The notes beneath the pieces were generated by a model. That model was not told the DNA's origin and searched no databases. It saw only the letters and a program-made list of their open reading frames with translations. Positions 33,833 through 43,039 of a DNA stretch of 60,452 bases are shown in pieces. The translations under genes were made by a program, and so were the position numbers. Position 1 is the stretch's first letter. Every line of letters begins with the position of its first letter. This DNA is from CAYFLR01 sp964343805. GTDB lineage: Bacteria; Bdellovibrionota_B; Oligoflexia; CAYFLR01. The DNA lies in assembly GCA_964343805.1 (NCBI GenBank), contig CAYFLR010000035.1, positions 1-60,452 of the forward strand. The letters run 5' to 3'.

Positions 33833-34747
33833 TTAAAAACCCCGCAACTCTATGTCCTTTTTCATCACCTCTAATCGGAAGAGAACCAATTGCAGTTCAA
33901 ATCCGGTTAAGTAGCTTGCAAGACTCTCTTCAATTTTGGTGGGGGAGGTCTCTTTTATGGCTTTTAAGAAGGCTGGAGAATAAGNNNNNNNNNNGAGTCC
34001 ATGGTCGAAAACCGTCATATGTCCGTTGCTATCCACCATATAATTTTTTACATGAAGGTCACTGTTCGCCGTCAGGAACTCAAAAGCAATGATATCATGG
34101 AGGCTGGATTCTTTAATAGGGCCCGCATACTCTGATCTTATGACTCCTTTTGCTTTGGCGGACAAAACCCCTAGTTGGCCATCCAACTCGCAAATTTTGG
34201 CCGCTGGTACCGTATTAAGCCCTAAAACTCTATTAAAAAGATAGGCTGCAAAGGTCCACCTGGCTACATCCATACTGTAGGGATCATTCGCATCAATGGG
34301 GCGAAAAAAGAAGGTTTCTCCATTTATTATTACTTCATAGACAGGAGTTCCTCCATTTTTTGCCACCGACTCTTTCTTGCTAGAGGTCAGATGTTCTCTG
34401 GCGACATATTCTTTGAGCTGATCTTTATTCTTTATGAAATTGCGATTGAAAAGACCCTTTTCTTGTTGCCACCAGGTAAGGTAGGGCTTGATACTAAGAG
34501 CCGGAGGCTCCTTTCCCTGCCCATGGTATTCATTTAAAACCGCATCTAAGGCAGGTTCGAGTCTTCTGGTATCGATATCCGGAGTTTTTTGTTCATGCCA
34601 TTTTTGGGGATAATTTCTTTCAACAGCTGGAAATAGAGAGGCGAGGTGGCTCTCATTCAGTCCTTTACAATCGGTTCCATGCAGCCTGTGTGGGTGTCCA
34701 AAAACACCAATTAAAAGAAAAAAGATAAAAAGAAAAAGGGAATTCAT
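33833..34747 (-). CDS. secreted PI3/PI4-kinase-fold protein
   Basis: 304 aa with a signal peptide (LFLFIFFLLIGVFGHP). The C-terminal half has a kinase-like catalytic segment, FEFLTANSDLHVKNYMVD then MTVFDHGL, matching the DxHxxN and D-x-G elements of PI3/PI4-kinase-like enzymes. The upstream FRPIDANDPYSMDVARWTFA would hold the ATP-binding Lys/Arg region. A 10-N gap (33985-33994) follows DHGL. Export of a kinase fold is uncommon in bacteria; Fam20-like and related secreted kinases are the nearest idea. Last gene of a four-gene envelope operon. Confidence 0.55.
   Translation of the reverse strand: MNSLFLFIFFLLIGVFGHPHRLHGTDCKGLNESHLASLFPAVERNYPQKWHEQKTPDIDTRRLEPALDAVLNEYHGQGKEPPALSIKPYLTWWQQEKGLFNRNFIKNKDQLKEYVAREHLTSSKKESVAKNGGTPVYEVIINGETFFFRPIDANDPYSMDVARWTFAAYLFNRVLGLNTVPAAKICELDGQLGVLSAKAKGVIRSEYAGPIKESSLHDIIAFEFLTANSDLHVKNYMVDSNGHMTVFDHGLXXXXYSPAFLKAIKETSPTKIEESLASYLTGFELQLVLFRLEVMKKDIELRGF
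33985..33994. other. assembly gap (10 N) in the kinase-like gene
   Basis: Ten Ns directly after the DHGL motif; the frame is kept if the length is 10 plus a multiple of 3. Confidence 0.95.
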
Positions 34748-34763
34748 ATCTTTATTTTTTTAG

Positions 34764-34958
34764 TCAATCCTTTCTATTTTGATTCACATAAAAAACCGTA
34801 ATCCCGATCACCACCGCTGAAAAACCAAAGGCCACCAGAAAGTCGATCCAGGTGGGTTTCAGCCGTGGGTAAGAGAGCAGATAAAGATTAATAATATAAC
34901 AGATGATAAAACCAATTAGGGAGCGTTTGCCGGTGTGGGGAGGGAGCTTCAGTTTCAT
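34764..34958 (-). CDS. small two-helix membrane protein
   Basis: 64 aa with two hydrophobic helices (LIGFIICYIINLYLL and FLVAFGFSAVVIGITVFYV), a basic N-terminus and no known domain. It sits 10 bases after the beta-barrel gene and 16 bases before the kinase-like gene, so it is part of the same operon. A fragment of a second copy lies at 33442-33494, which supports it being a real gene. Confidence 0.65.
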   Translation of the reverse strand: MKLKLPPHTGKRSLIGFIICYIINLYLLSYPRLKPTWIDFLVAFGFSAVVIGITVFYVNQNRKD

Positions 34959-34968
34959 TTAGTTTTTT

Positions 34969-36068
34969 TTAAAATCCCAGTTGGAGGTTAAAGATGTATT
35001 TGGTTTCTGGGCGCATGCCGATTTTAGGGCCGGTTTCTTGGGTGTAGTAGGCAAAGTTGGCTTTGAGGATCCAGAAGTTAACTCCTCCGCCGAAGGTGAG
35101 GTAGCCTTGATTGAGACCCAGACGAAGGGCGGCCATTTTATTTTTTCCTACCCAGAAGGCACCCTCTGTTCCCATATGGATGCGGGTGGCAAAGCCATCT
35201 AGGATATTGGTCATGTCTTGAATATCAAAAGAGGCATCCCAGGTGAATCTATTGCGTTTAAAAAGCATTCCCCAAACACCGGTGTGAATTGCCATGGGGA
35301 TGGTATCGGGAGCTTTTAAACTGGTATTGGCGGTAAAGCTGGTGCCAAAAACATTAATCATAGAGAGACCCAGTTTAACTTTGGGATGGATATTNNNNNN
35401 NNNNAATCAAATCCGGTTCCACTTCCCACTTTCAAGGCCATCATATCATCGGCGGTTTTACTGCTACTGGAAGTATCTAGGAGATTAGCAATGTCTCCGA
35501 TATTGGCATCAATATCTCCTTGTTGTCGAAACAGGTATTTAAGGGTTAAGCCCACAACGATCATGTCTTTATTGAAAGAATAGGTTCCAAAGCCAGCGGG
35601 TCCTAAGTCGTTAACAAAACCAGCTTTAAACATAGGGAAGACAGGAACGCGCAGAGACATGCGAGAGGTGGCCATATCAATAAAGAAAAAGCCAAAGCGG
35701 GTGTTGTTAAAACCAGCATAAGCGCCTGCTGAAAGGCCATGCACGTTGCCGAATTCGGATCTGAATTCGTTAATGAGGCCGGCCACGTCTACTTTGCCTG
35801 GGCTTTGAGCCATGGTAATAAATTTATCTACTGTGCTCCAGGAGTCTTTATTTGGACCTACATAGAGGTTAGGCAGGGTGATCTGCCAAGTGGGGTTATT
35901 TCGAAGTCCTGCGGGGTTATAGAAGATTACATCCGGTTCATCTCCCCCGGCTACATAACTATTCCCTCGACCTGCTGCCGAAGTGGAAATGTAATTATTA
36001 GCCAGGGCACCCAGGATCGATGAAGAGATAAATAAAAAAGTAAAGAGTAAGAGGATTGTTTTTTTCAT
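34969..36068 (-). CDS. outer-membrane beta-barrel protein (FadL/OmpP1-like), gap-interrupted
   Basis: About 365 aa plus the gap. A signal peptide (TILLLFTFLFISSSILGALA) is followed by STSAAGRGNSYVAGGDEPDVIFYNPAGL, the typical start of FadL/OmpP1-like barrels that pass hydrophobic substrates. The C-terminus ends in alternating residues with a final Phe (YIFNLQLGF), the barrel-insertion signal. The gap at 35395-35404 separates two frames; past it the protein continues NIHPKVKLGLSMINVFGTS. The ATG at 36068 overlaps the stop of the upstream lipoprotein gene (ATGA). Specific substrate unknown. Confidence 0.75.
35395..35404. other. assembly gap (10 N) in the outer-membrane protein gene
   Basis: Ten Ns. 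The flanking frames differ, so the true length is not 10 plus a multiple of 3. Confidence 0.95.
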
Positions 36069-36967
36069 TGGAAGCACCCCCCTGTTGAAGAGACCACGGT
36101 CACACTACAAGCATTCAACTCGCAGGGCTCGATCACTCCATTTTTAGCAGCGGTTTTGGCCTCCTGGGTGGTGTAGTCGGTGTAGCTACAACCCCCTTTA
36201 TCAATGTTGTCTGAGACCATTTGGATTCCTTCGGAGAACACATTGTCTTCCCCGGTGGTATTTTTTAGTACGTCATTGATACTAGTGAGAGCATCGCTCA
36301 TTTTTTCGGCGGTCACATTGCTAGGATCAAAATTGGATAGGTCGAAATTGGAGGTGAGTGAACGGAGTGTTTGAACCACAATTAAGCTGGAGATGAGAGT
36401 CTTCTGAAAGGTGACGGAGGTGGTTTGCTCATCTGAAGGAATTTTCTCCAGAGTATCAGACCCCTTTTTGAGAATCGCTCGATTGGCATCCGTCGGCTGG
36501 GGTAAAATATTTTGAATGCTCATGAAAAATCCACTGCTACTGCTACTAGAAGAGGAATCAGAGGAGCTGGTTGCGCTCTCCATTAGAGTGAAGGTGTTTT
36601 CAGTGTTGTCATCTAATAGAAGAGAGGTGGTGGATGAGTTACTATTGTTACTGGATGATGAACTGGTGGTGGTATCAATCATCTTGGTCATAATTTGAAA
36701 AATGTCATAACCTCCCGATCCTAAGATAGCAAAGGCCTTTAATTGTTTGTAAATTGAGAGATTGTTTAAGTCCCAAAGTTCATCCAAGTTGGTGATGGCT
36801 TGATCATAGTCTGGGTCAGAGCTGTCTAAGATCTGTTTGGTGGCTTCTAAAATCTCTGCTTCGGTGGTGGGCTTGGTATTAAAATCGAAGATAGAGGTCC
36901 CACACTGTAGGAGTAGAAAACTCGGTAATATCAAGGTGATAAGTAATATCAATCGTGTTGCTAGCAT
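36065..36967 (-). CDS. lipoprotein with Ser-rich tracts
   Basis: 300 aa. The signal peptide ends in FLLLQC, an imperfect lipobox. The mature protein is largely helical (ILEATKQILDSSDPDYDQAI, TPR-like in feel) with two serine-rich low-complexity tracts (SSSSSNNSNSS and SSSDSSSSSSSSG). Four cysteines near the C-terminus (GGCSYTD, EPCELNAC, GGCFQ) probably form disulfides. It is the first gene of the envelope operon and is translationally coupled to the beta-barrel protein, so it may be its assembly partner. Confidence 0.7.
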   Translation of the reverse strand: MLATRLILLITLILPSFLLLQCGTSIFDFNTKPTTEAEILEATKQILDSSDPDYDQAITNLDELWDLNNLSIYKQLKAFAILGSGGYDIFQIMTKMIDTTTSSSSSNNSNSSTTSLLLDDNTENTFTLMESATSSSDSSSSSSSSGFFMSIQNILPQPTDANRAILKKGSDTLEKIPSDEQTTSVTFQKTLISSLIVVQTLRSLTSNFDLSNFDPSNVTAEKMSDALTSINDVLKNTTGEDNVFSEGIQMVSDNIDKGGCSYTDYTTQEAKTAAKNGVIEPCELNACSVTVVSSTGGCFQ

Positions 36968-36984
36968 AACGGACTCCCCAGGAA

Positions 36985-37001
36985 ACTAGGTGATTTACCT
37001 A
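36985..37001. promoter_or_regulatory. inverted repeat upstream of the envelope operon
   Basis: CTAGGT-GATTT-ACCTAG, 6-bp perfect arms, about 20 bases upstream of the lipoprotein start codon at 36967. It could be an operator or a leader hairpin; weak evidence. Confidence 0.25.
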
Positions 37002-37087
37002 GATTCTCGAATAGCTGTTCAATTTTTGGAGATGAGTTCAGTCTTAATTATAAGGGCTTTTTGATGAAATTGAAAATATATTTTTTG

Positions 37088-38752
37088 TTAAACCTGGTTG
37101 ATGCCGAGATTATGCACATCGTTCACACTTCGACCTGAGGGGTCTTTCATATTTTGGAAGTATTTATCCCACTTGAGGGCAGTGGCAGTGCTACAGGCAA
37201 TACTGGGTTCAGAGGGAACGCACTTCACCGCAGCAGGATTTGGAAAGTGTTCTTCAAAAATACTGCGATACCAATACTCTTCTTTATTTTGTGGAGGTGA
37301 GACTTGAAAACGATAAGCCGCTTGTTCCATCATGCGATCGGTCACCTCTTCATTGGCCTTTTCTTTCAGCGAGTCAATCCAGCTATAGCCAACACCGTCA
37401 GAGAACTGCTCTTTTTGTCTCCATAAAATTTCTTCAGGCAGTGCTTTGTGAAAGGCTTTACGTAGAATGTATTTTTCTGCTTTCTCTTGAGTGATCATTT
37501 TTTCTGCGGGGTCAATATCCATAACCCAATTCACAAAATCCACATCCAGAAAGGGAACTCTGGCTTCCACACCCCAAGCAGACATGGCTTTGTTCGCTCT
37601 TAAGCAATCATAGAGATGGAGCCTAGTTACTTTCCTCACCAGTTCTTTTTGCATTTCACTAGCATTAGGGGCTTTATGAAAGTAGAGGTAACCGCCAAAA
37701 AGCTCATCGGCACCCTCTCCGGATAGGACCATTTTGATACCCATGGATTTAATGCGCCGGGCCATCAAATACATAGGAGTCGCTGCCCTAATGGTAGTTA
37801 CATCAAAGGTCTCTAAGTGATAGATCACATCCGATATGGCGTCCAGTCCTTCTTGAATGGTGTAGGTAATAGAGTGATGCACTGAACCGATGGCATCAGC
37901 CACTTTTTGGGCTGCCGGCAGATCCGGGGAATCTTCGAGGCCAATGGAAAAAGAGTGGAGCCTTGGCCACCAGGCGGCTTGCTTATCGTTCTCCACTCGG
38001 GTTTCGGCAAACTTGGTGACAATGGAAGAAATAAGTGAAGAGTCGAGTCCTCCGGAAATGAGCAAACCATAAGGAACATCGCACATCAATTGTTTTTTAA
38101 CCGCGCTAGATAATAACTCCTTGAGGGTTTTTAAATTGGGTTTATTAATAGGGAGATAATCTTTATCTAACCAATTTGGATTGAAGTATCTCTGAGGCTC
38201 TTTTCCTCTTACCTTGTAATGTCCGGGAGGGAACTCTTCAATTTGATTGCAATGCTGCAGAGCTTTCATCTCTGAAGCTACCCACAGCTGACCTTTTTGA
38301 TCTCGCCCCGTGTAGAGGGGAATGACCCCAATGGGATCTCTGGCAATGAGGTAGTCCTTTTTTTTGGGGTTATAGAGGGCAAAGGCGAAAATGCCGTTGA
38401 GTTTTGTTAGAAAATCCACTCCCTGTTCTTGGTAGAGAGCTAAGATCACTTCGCAATCAGAAGCTGTTTGAAAAGGGTAATCTTTTTTCAAGCCGGTTTT
38501 TAAATCTTGGTGGTTATAGATCTCCCCATTGACAGCCAGAGCATTTCCCACATGGGGATCTAAAAGGGGCTGGGCTCCATGCTCGATATCAACTATGGAT
38601 AATCTTTCATGAGCTAGAATTGCCCCCTCTTGATCGTAAATGCCACTCCAGTCAGGGCCTCGGTGCCGGAGTTTTTTTACATGCCCTAAGACTTTATCTC
38701 GCAGTTGATCTAGGTTTTCTTCAATTTCAAAAACCGCTAAAAAACCACACAT
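37088..38752 (-). CDS. asnB: asparagine synthetase B (glutamine-hydrolysing)
   Basis: Makes asparagine from aspartate, glutamine and ATP. 554 aa, the length of E. coli AsnB. It begins MCGFLAVF with the catalytic Cys2 of the class II glutaminase domain; other glutaminase landmarks are LAHERLSIVD and LAVNGEIYNHQ. The synthetase domain has the PP-loop LLISGGLDSSLISS and LSGEGADELFGGY. It is last in the glycogen operon, 16 bases after the synthase/phosphorylase fusion gene. Confidence 0.95.
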   Translation of the reverse strand: MCGFLAVFEIEENLDQLRDKVLGHVKKLRHRGPDWSGIYDQEGAILAHERLSIVDIEHGAQPLLDPHVGNALAVNGEIYNHQDLKTGLKKDYPFQTASDCEVILALYQEQGVDFLTKLNGIFAFALYNPKKKDYLIARDPIGVIPLYTGRDQKGQLWVASEMKALQHCNQIEEFPPGHYKVRGKEPQRYFNPNWLDKDYLPINKPNLKTLKELLSSAVKKQLMCDVPYGLLISGGLDSSLISSIVTKFAETRVENDKQAAWWPRLHSFSIGLEDSPDLPAAQKVADAIGSVHHSITYTIQEGLDAISDVIYHLETFDVTTIRAATPMYLMARRIKSMGIKMVLSGEGADELFGGYLYFHKAPNASEMQKELVRKVTRLHLYDCLRANKAMSAWGVEARVPFLDVDFVNWVMDIDPAEKMITQEKAEKYILRKAFHKALPEEILWRQKEQFSDGVGYSWIDSLKEKANEEVTDRMMEQAAYRFQVSPPQNKEEYWYRSIFEEHFPNPAAVKCVPSEPSIACSTATALKWDKYFQNMKDPSGRSVNDVHNLGINQV

Positions 38753-38768
38753 ACTTTACTCACCCATC

Positions 38769-41700
38769 TTACGCCCAATAAACTAATCCGGTTTCATACT
38801 TATTACAAAGCTCAGGATGACGAGGAAGGACTCTGATGCCATATTGGAATCGACCCGTTTTATTGGATTTAAAATTGGCACTGTAAGTCACTTGGTTGCC
38901 TTCTTGCTCAGTCATTTTCATGGGGTATGAAACATGTTCATCGTCCATGGTTTTAATTACTAATTCTACTTGCACTTCATTGGTTTCAACTCTTCCTAAA
39001 TGAATAGCCACTGCTACTTTAAGTTCATCCTCAAAGTGCAGTACATTTCCTTGCAAACCTTCCATATGAATATCGTGAATATGCAGGGTGGAAAAACGAG
39101 TGGAGAGTCTTTTTTTCCAAGAAGAAATATTGTGAGCCACCTGGAAATTATCTTTGTAAAAGCGTTTTCCTTTGTCGGCAGCCGGCTCGTAAAGATTGGA
39201 AACATATTCACTGAGCATACGGTGACAGTTGAAGTTGGGAATCACGTCAATCATAGATTGCTTCATGATTTGAATCCATTTTTCAGGAAGATTGTCTAAG
39301 TTACGACTATAGTAGATAGGAATCACCTCTTCCTCTAAACAGCTGTAGAGACGATCAGAATCAATGAGATCTTGATTGTGACGGTTTTCTAACATGGTAC
39401 GATCCCCGATAGCCCAGCCATGTTTCTCACCCGATATAAAAGATTCATCCCACCATCCATCTAAAATACTGGCATTGGGGACACCGTTAATGGCTGCTTT
39501 CATTCCACTGGTTCCACTGGCTTCTAAGGGTCTGATGGGGTTATTCAACCAGACATCAACTCCGGCTACTAGTAGGCGGGCGACTTTAATATTGTAGTTT
39601 TCAAGGAAAATAATTTTACCTAAAAAGTCTTTCTGCTTAGAGAGATTCACCACCTCCTGAATGAGTGCCGCTCCTCCTTTATCTGCGGGATGAGCTTTAC
39701 CTGCAAAAATAAATTGAACCGGATGAGTGGTGTTTAGAACCATTTTACGAATCCGTTCAATATCAGTGAAGAGCAGGGTTGGGCGTTTGTAAGTAGCAAA
39801 TCGTCTGGCAAAACAGATGGTCAAAGCTGCTGGATTCAAGTGACTACGGAATTGATCAATGAGGGCAGGGTCTTCTCCTTCTCGGGTCCAGCTGGTTTGC
39901 ACGCTTCTCATGATGTAATCAAAAAGTTTATTTTTGAGTGAGGTGTGAGTTTGCCATACAATCCGGTCGGGGATCTCTGAAATTTTTTGCCATTCTTCCG
40001 GTTTTAAAAGTGAGGATTGACAATTGATACGGGCATAGGACTCAATTACATTGCGCATATCTTCCGCGATCCATGAACTAAAGTGAACTCCGTTGGTAAT
40101 GGATCCAATGGGGACTTCTTCAGGGAGGAATCCGCGCCAGAGGTCTTTCCACATACCTCTGGAAACCTCTCCATGGAGCTTAGAAACACCATTGCGAATT
40201 TGGCTCAGTTTGAGGGCTAAAATAGTCATCTCATAATTGCTGCTTTCTCCAGCATAAAAATGACCAAGGTTCCAAAATTGCTCCCACTTGATACCGGCCT
40301 GCTCGATATAGCTTTTGAAATAATTTTCTATCAAAGACTTTTCAAAGCTTTCATTTCCAGCAGGTACAGGGGTGTGAGTGGTGAATACCGTTTTTGCTTT
40401 TACCGCTTCGGAAGCGGTTTCAAAATCAAGCTGCTTATTTTTCATCAAATCACGAATCAGCTCGATCATTAAGAAGGCGGAGTGACCTTCGTTGAGGTGA
40501 TAAACTGAAGGGTTAATACCGAGAGCTTCAATCAGTCTGGCGCCACCAATTCCGAGCAGAATCTCCTGCTCCACTCGGAGCCTGGTATCAGAGCAGTAGA
40601 GCTGAGCGGTAACTTTACTATCCCCTCGGGAGTTTTCATCAATGTCGGTATCCAAGAGATAGAGAGTGGTTCGTCCCACTTCTGCTTTCCATGCTTGGGC
40701 AAAAAGCTGGCGTCCAGGTAATTCGACAGCGATGAGAATTCGTTTTCCTAATTTGTCTACCACCGGCTCTATGGGGAGCTGTCCAAAGTGGCTCTCTTCA
40801 AACACCTCTTGTTGAGAACCATCTTTAGCAATTTTTTGAGAAAAGTAACCATATTTATAAAGCAATCCAAAACCAATGAGTGGAATGTTCATATCACTAG
40901 CCGCTTTTAAATGGTCTCCTGACAGGATTCCTAAACCTCCAGAGTAGATAGGAAAGGCCTCATGGATTCCAAACTCCATGGAGAAGTACGCCACTGGTTT
41001 TTTGGCAGAGATGTGACGGAATTTGGTGTAGGCTTTGCTCTCACTGATATAGCCTTCATAAAGGGAAATCATTTCTTTATAGAGATTCATGAAAGCTTTA
41101 TTTTTTACCGCCTCTTTAAGTTTGACTGTGTTGACCTGTTGTAAAAAGGCTACGGGATTGTTGCCAACCTTTTCCCATAAGACGGGGTCCAGTCGCATAT
41201 AGAGATCCCGCACCTTTGGATTATAGGCCCACCAAAGATTGTAAGCAATCTCTTCCAGTTTATCTAACTTTTCTGGCATTGCCGAAACAATGGAAAAGGA
41301 TCTTAAATGTGGAATGGTGGAGTTTGTTCCCATGTAGTTGGTTTGGGTTTGGTGGAGTTCTTGCAGTTTGGTGAGACCCATCAAACGCTCATTGTTTTTA
41401 GAAAGGGCCAATTCATAGGCTTTTTCATAGTTAGGAAATTGAATTTTCCAAGTGTACTTTTGAGCTGTTTTGTAGGCTCTATTTTTTTCAGTTCTCATTT
41501 GATCATCAGTGAGAGCTATGAAATGCTGGAGGGATTCGGTCAGTTGAGTGATGGCATTATTATAGCTATTTTCCATTCGGTTCAGTACCACCACGCCGGA
41601 TTTTCCTTTTTCTTTTTGGTTGATCCAGTGCCCGAACCCCGCCTTGTCGGTAGTGATAGCGGGAACCCCATAGGCAATACTTTCGTGGGGAGTATAGCCC

Positions 41701-43016
41701 CAAGGCTCATAGTTAGAGGGAAAAACTCCCACATCGCAACCGGCTAATGCGTCAAAGTAAGGAATGTTTAAAATGCCGTCATTGCCGTCGAGATAGGCTG
41801 GAACAAAAATTATATTACAGGGGTCACCGGGGTTATTGAATAGATTTAATCTTTTGCAAGTGTTGATAATAGGGTCATTGTGTACGTCAGAAAGGTAATG
41901 GGTAGAAATTCCAGTGGAAGATTCATAACCCGAGAAGGTTTCTCTTACTCTGAGGAGGGCCTCCTCATGGACGCCAACGGCTCCACCCATGACGAAAAAG
42001 AAGGTTACCACATTGGTTCCTTCTGGGCTGTTATCTTTCATGGCTTGATTCAAGTGGTAGAGACTTTCTAATAGCAGGTCAATTCCTTTGTTATGGAACT
42101 CATAACGACCGGCAATAGAGATGATTTTGGTTTGTTCTGCGGGTAGCTCTTTCTGTAGAAATTTGGAGGCAAACTCCAATAGATTCTTTCTTTTATTTGG
42201 AAACTCTTCCATGATTTGATTGATCGAAGGAATGTCCTTAGTATCAAAACCGTTGTAGGTAATTACATCTGGGGTGTGACCCAAAAGAGCATCGCACTCT
42301 TTGGCGGTAATATCACTGACAGAGCAAAAGCAGTCTGCCTCTCGCGCACAGACATTTTCAATAGAATATTTTGCACTGACGTTGTGTTTTTTAGCCTCTT
42401 GCACCGCATCGATTTCTTCTAAATGGAGGTAGAGATCATCATCTACCGCAGAGAGAGTTCGACCTAACACAGTAGCATGGGTGGTGAAGATCGTGCTCAC
42501 TTCCGGGATATGAATTTTTGCATAGAGAAGACCAGCTCCACTGAGCCATTCATGAAAGTGGCATATTATTTTATCATCGGCATCGTAATGTTGGGTGAGT
42601 TCTTCAATGACCATTCCGCAGGCGGTACTAAAGAGGACAGGCTCAATATAATCCCATTGGCCAAACATGGAGTCCACGCCAAAATCATGCCATAGGTTAT
42701 AGAGAATTTTGTCCTGTCTTTGGATGAGGCCTTTAAAATCTATCAGCAGACATTTGGGTTTGGCTTTTACATTCCAGAATCCTGCTTTGCATTTAATATC
42801 TCGACCGGCTAGACGTTCGAGAACCTCTTTATATTCGTCTGCGACCCCTTGGTCTTCGATAAAGTCAGAATTTTGGGAGAGCAATGGCCCTAGGGTCAGG
42901 TAGTTGTTTTTATATTTCTGCATGGTGATATCTGCTTTTGAGCAAATAACTGTCCCGATACCACCTACGTTGTTACAAACTTCCCAGGAAACTTCAATTA
43001 ATTGATTTTTACTCAT
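38769..43016 (-). CDS. glycogen synthase (GT3) fused to alpha-glucan phosphorylase (GT35)
   Basis: 1415 aa with no gap inside. Residues 1-545 are a eukaryote-like GT3 glycogen synthase: VSWEVCNNVGGIGTV, CHFHEWLSGAG, SIAGRYEFHNKGIDLLLES and FPSNYEPWGYTPHES with the catalytic Glu. After a short linker, residues 569-1415 form an alpha-glucan phosphorylase of the DUF3417 type: LEEIAYNLWWAYNP, FSMEFGIHEAFPIYSGGLG and the PLP-binding EASGTSGMKAAING. A beta-rich C-terminal domain follows. One chain thus holds chain elongation from a nucleotide sugar and phosphorolysis to glucose-1-phosphate. Located between GH57 and asnB in the glycogen operon. Confidence 0.9.
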   Translation of the reverse strand: MSKNQLIEVSWEVCNNVGGIGTVICSKADITMQKYKNNYLTLGPLLSQNSDFIEDQGVADEYKEVLERLAGRDIKCKAGFWNVKAKPKCLLIDFKGLIQRQDKILYNLWHDFGVDSMFGQWDYIEPVLFSTACGMVIEELTQHYDADDKIICHFHEWLSGAGLLYAKIHIPEVSTIFTTHATVLGRTLSAVDDDLYLHLEEIDAVQEAKKHNVSAKYSIENVCAREADCFCSVSDITAKECDALLGHTPDVITYNGFDTKDIPSINQIMEEFPNKRKNLLEFASKFLQKELPAEQTKIISIAGRYEFHNKGIDLLLESLYHLNQAMKDNSPEGTNVVTFFFVMGGAVGVHEEALLRVRETFSGYESSTGISTHYLSDVHNDPIINTCKRLNLFNNPGDPCNIIFVPAYLDGNDGILNIPYFDALAGCDVGVFPSNYEPWGYTPHESIAYGVPAITTDKAGFGHWINQKEKGKSGVVVLNRMENSYNNAITQLTESLQHFIALTDDQMRTEKNRAYKTAQKYTWKIQFPNYEKAYELALSKNNERLMGLTKLQELHQTQTNYMGTNSTIPHLRSFSIVSAMPEKLDKLEEIAYNLWWAYNPKVRDLYMRLDPVLWEKVGNNPVAFLQQVNTVKLKEAVKNKAFMNLYKEMISLYEGYISESKAYTKFRHISAKKPVAYFSMEFGIHEAFPIYSGGLGILSGDHLKAASDMNIPLIGFGLLYKYGYFSQKIAKDGSQQEVFEESHFGQLPIEPVVDKLGKRILIAVELPGRQLFAQAWKAEVGRTTLYLLDTDIDENSRGDSKVTAQLYCSDTRLRVEQEILLGIGGARLIEALGINPSVYHLNEGHSAFLMIELIRDLMKNKQLDFETASEAVKAKTVFTTHTPVPAGNESFEKSLIENYFKSYIEQAGIKWEQFWNLGHFYAGESSNYEMTILALKLSQIRNGVSKLHGEVSRGMWKDLWRGFLPEEVPIGSITNGVHFSSWIAEDMRNVIESYARINCQSSLLKPEEWQKISEIPDRIVWQTHTSLKNKLFDYIMRSVQTSWTREGEDPALIDQFRSHLNPAALTICFARRFATYKRPTLLFTDIERIRKMVLNTTHPVQFIFAGKAHPADKGGAALIQEVVNLSKQKDFLGKIIFLENYNIKVARLLVAGVDVWLNNPIRPLEASGTSGMKAAINGVPNASILDGWWDESFISGEKHGWAIGDRTMLENRHNQDLIDSDRLYSCLEEEVIPIYYSRNLDNLPEKWIQIMKQSMIDVIPNFNCHRMLSEYVSNLYEPAADKGKRFYKDNFQVAHNISSWKKRLSTRFSTLHIHDIHMEGLQGNVLHFEDELKVAVAIHLGRVETNEVQVELVIKTMDDEHVSYPMKMTEQEGNQVTYSANFKSNKTGRFQYGIRVLPRHPELCNKYETGLVYWA

Positions 43017-43039
43017 AGCTTTTCCCTCTTGGTTTCAAT

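Noticed and set aside
34969..36077. Frameshift in the outer-membrane protein gene
   Set aside because: The frame change lies at the 35395-35404 gap; both halves fit one beta-barrel.
41307..41747. + strand open frame of 146 codons inside the glycogen synthase domain
   Set aside because: It is antisense to a strongly conserved GT3 region, with no ribosome site or domain.
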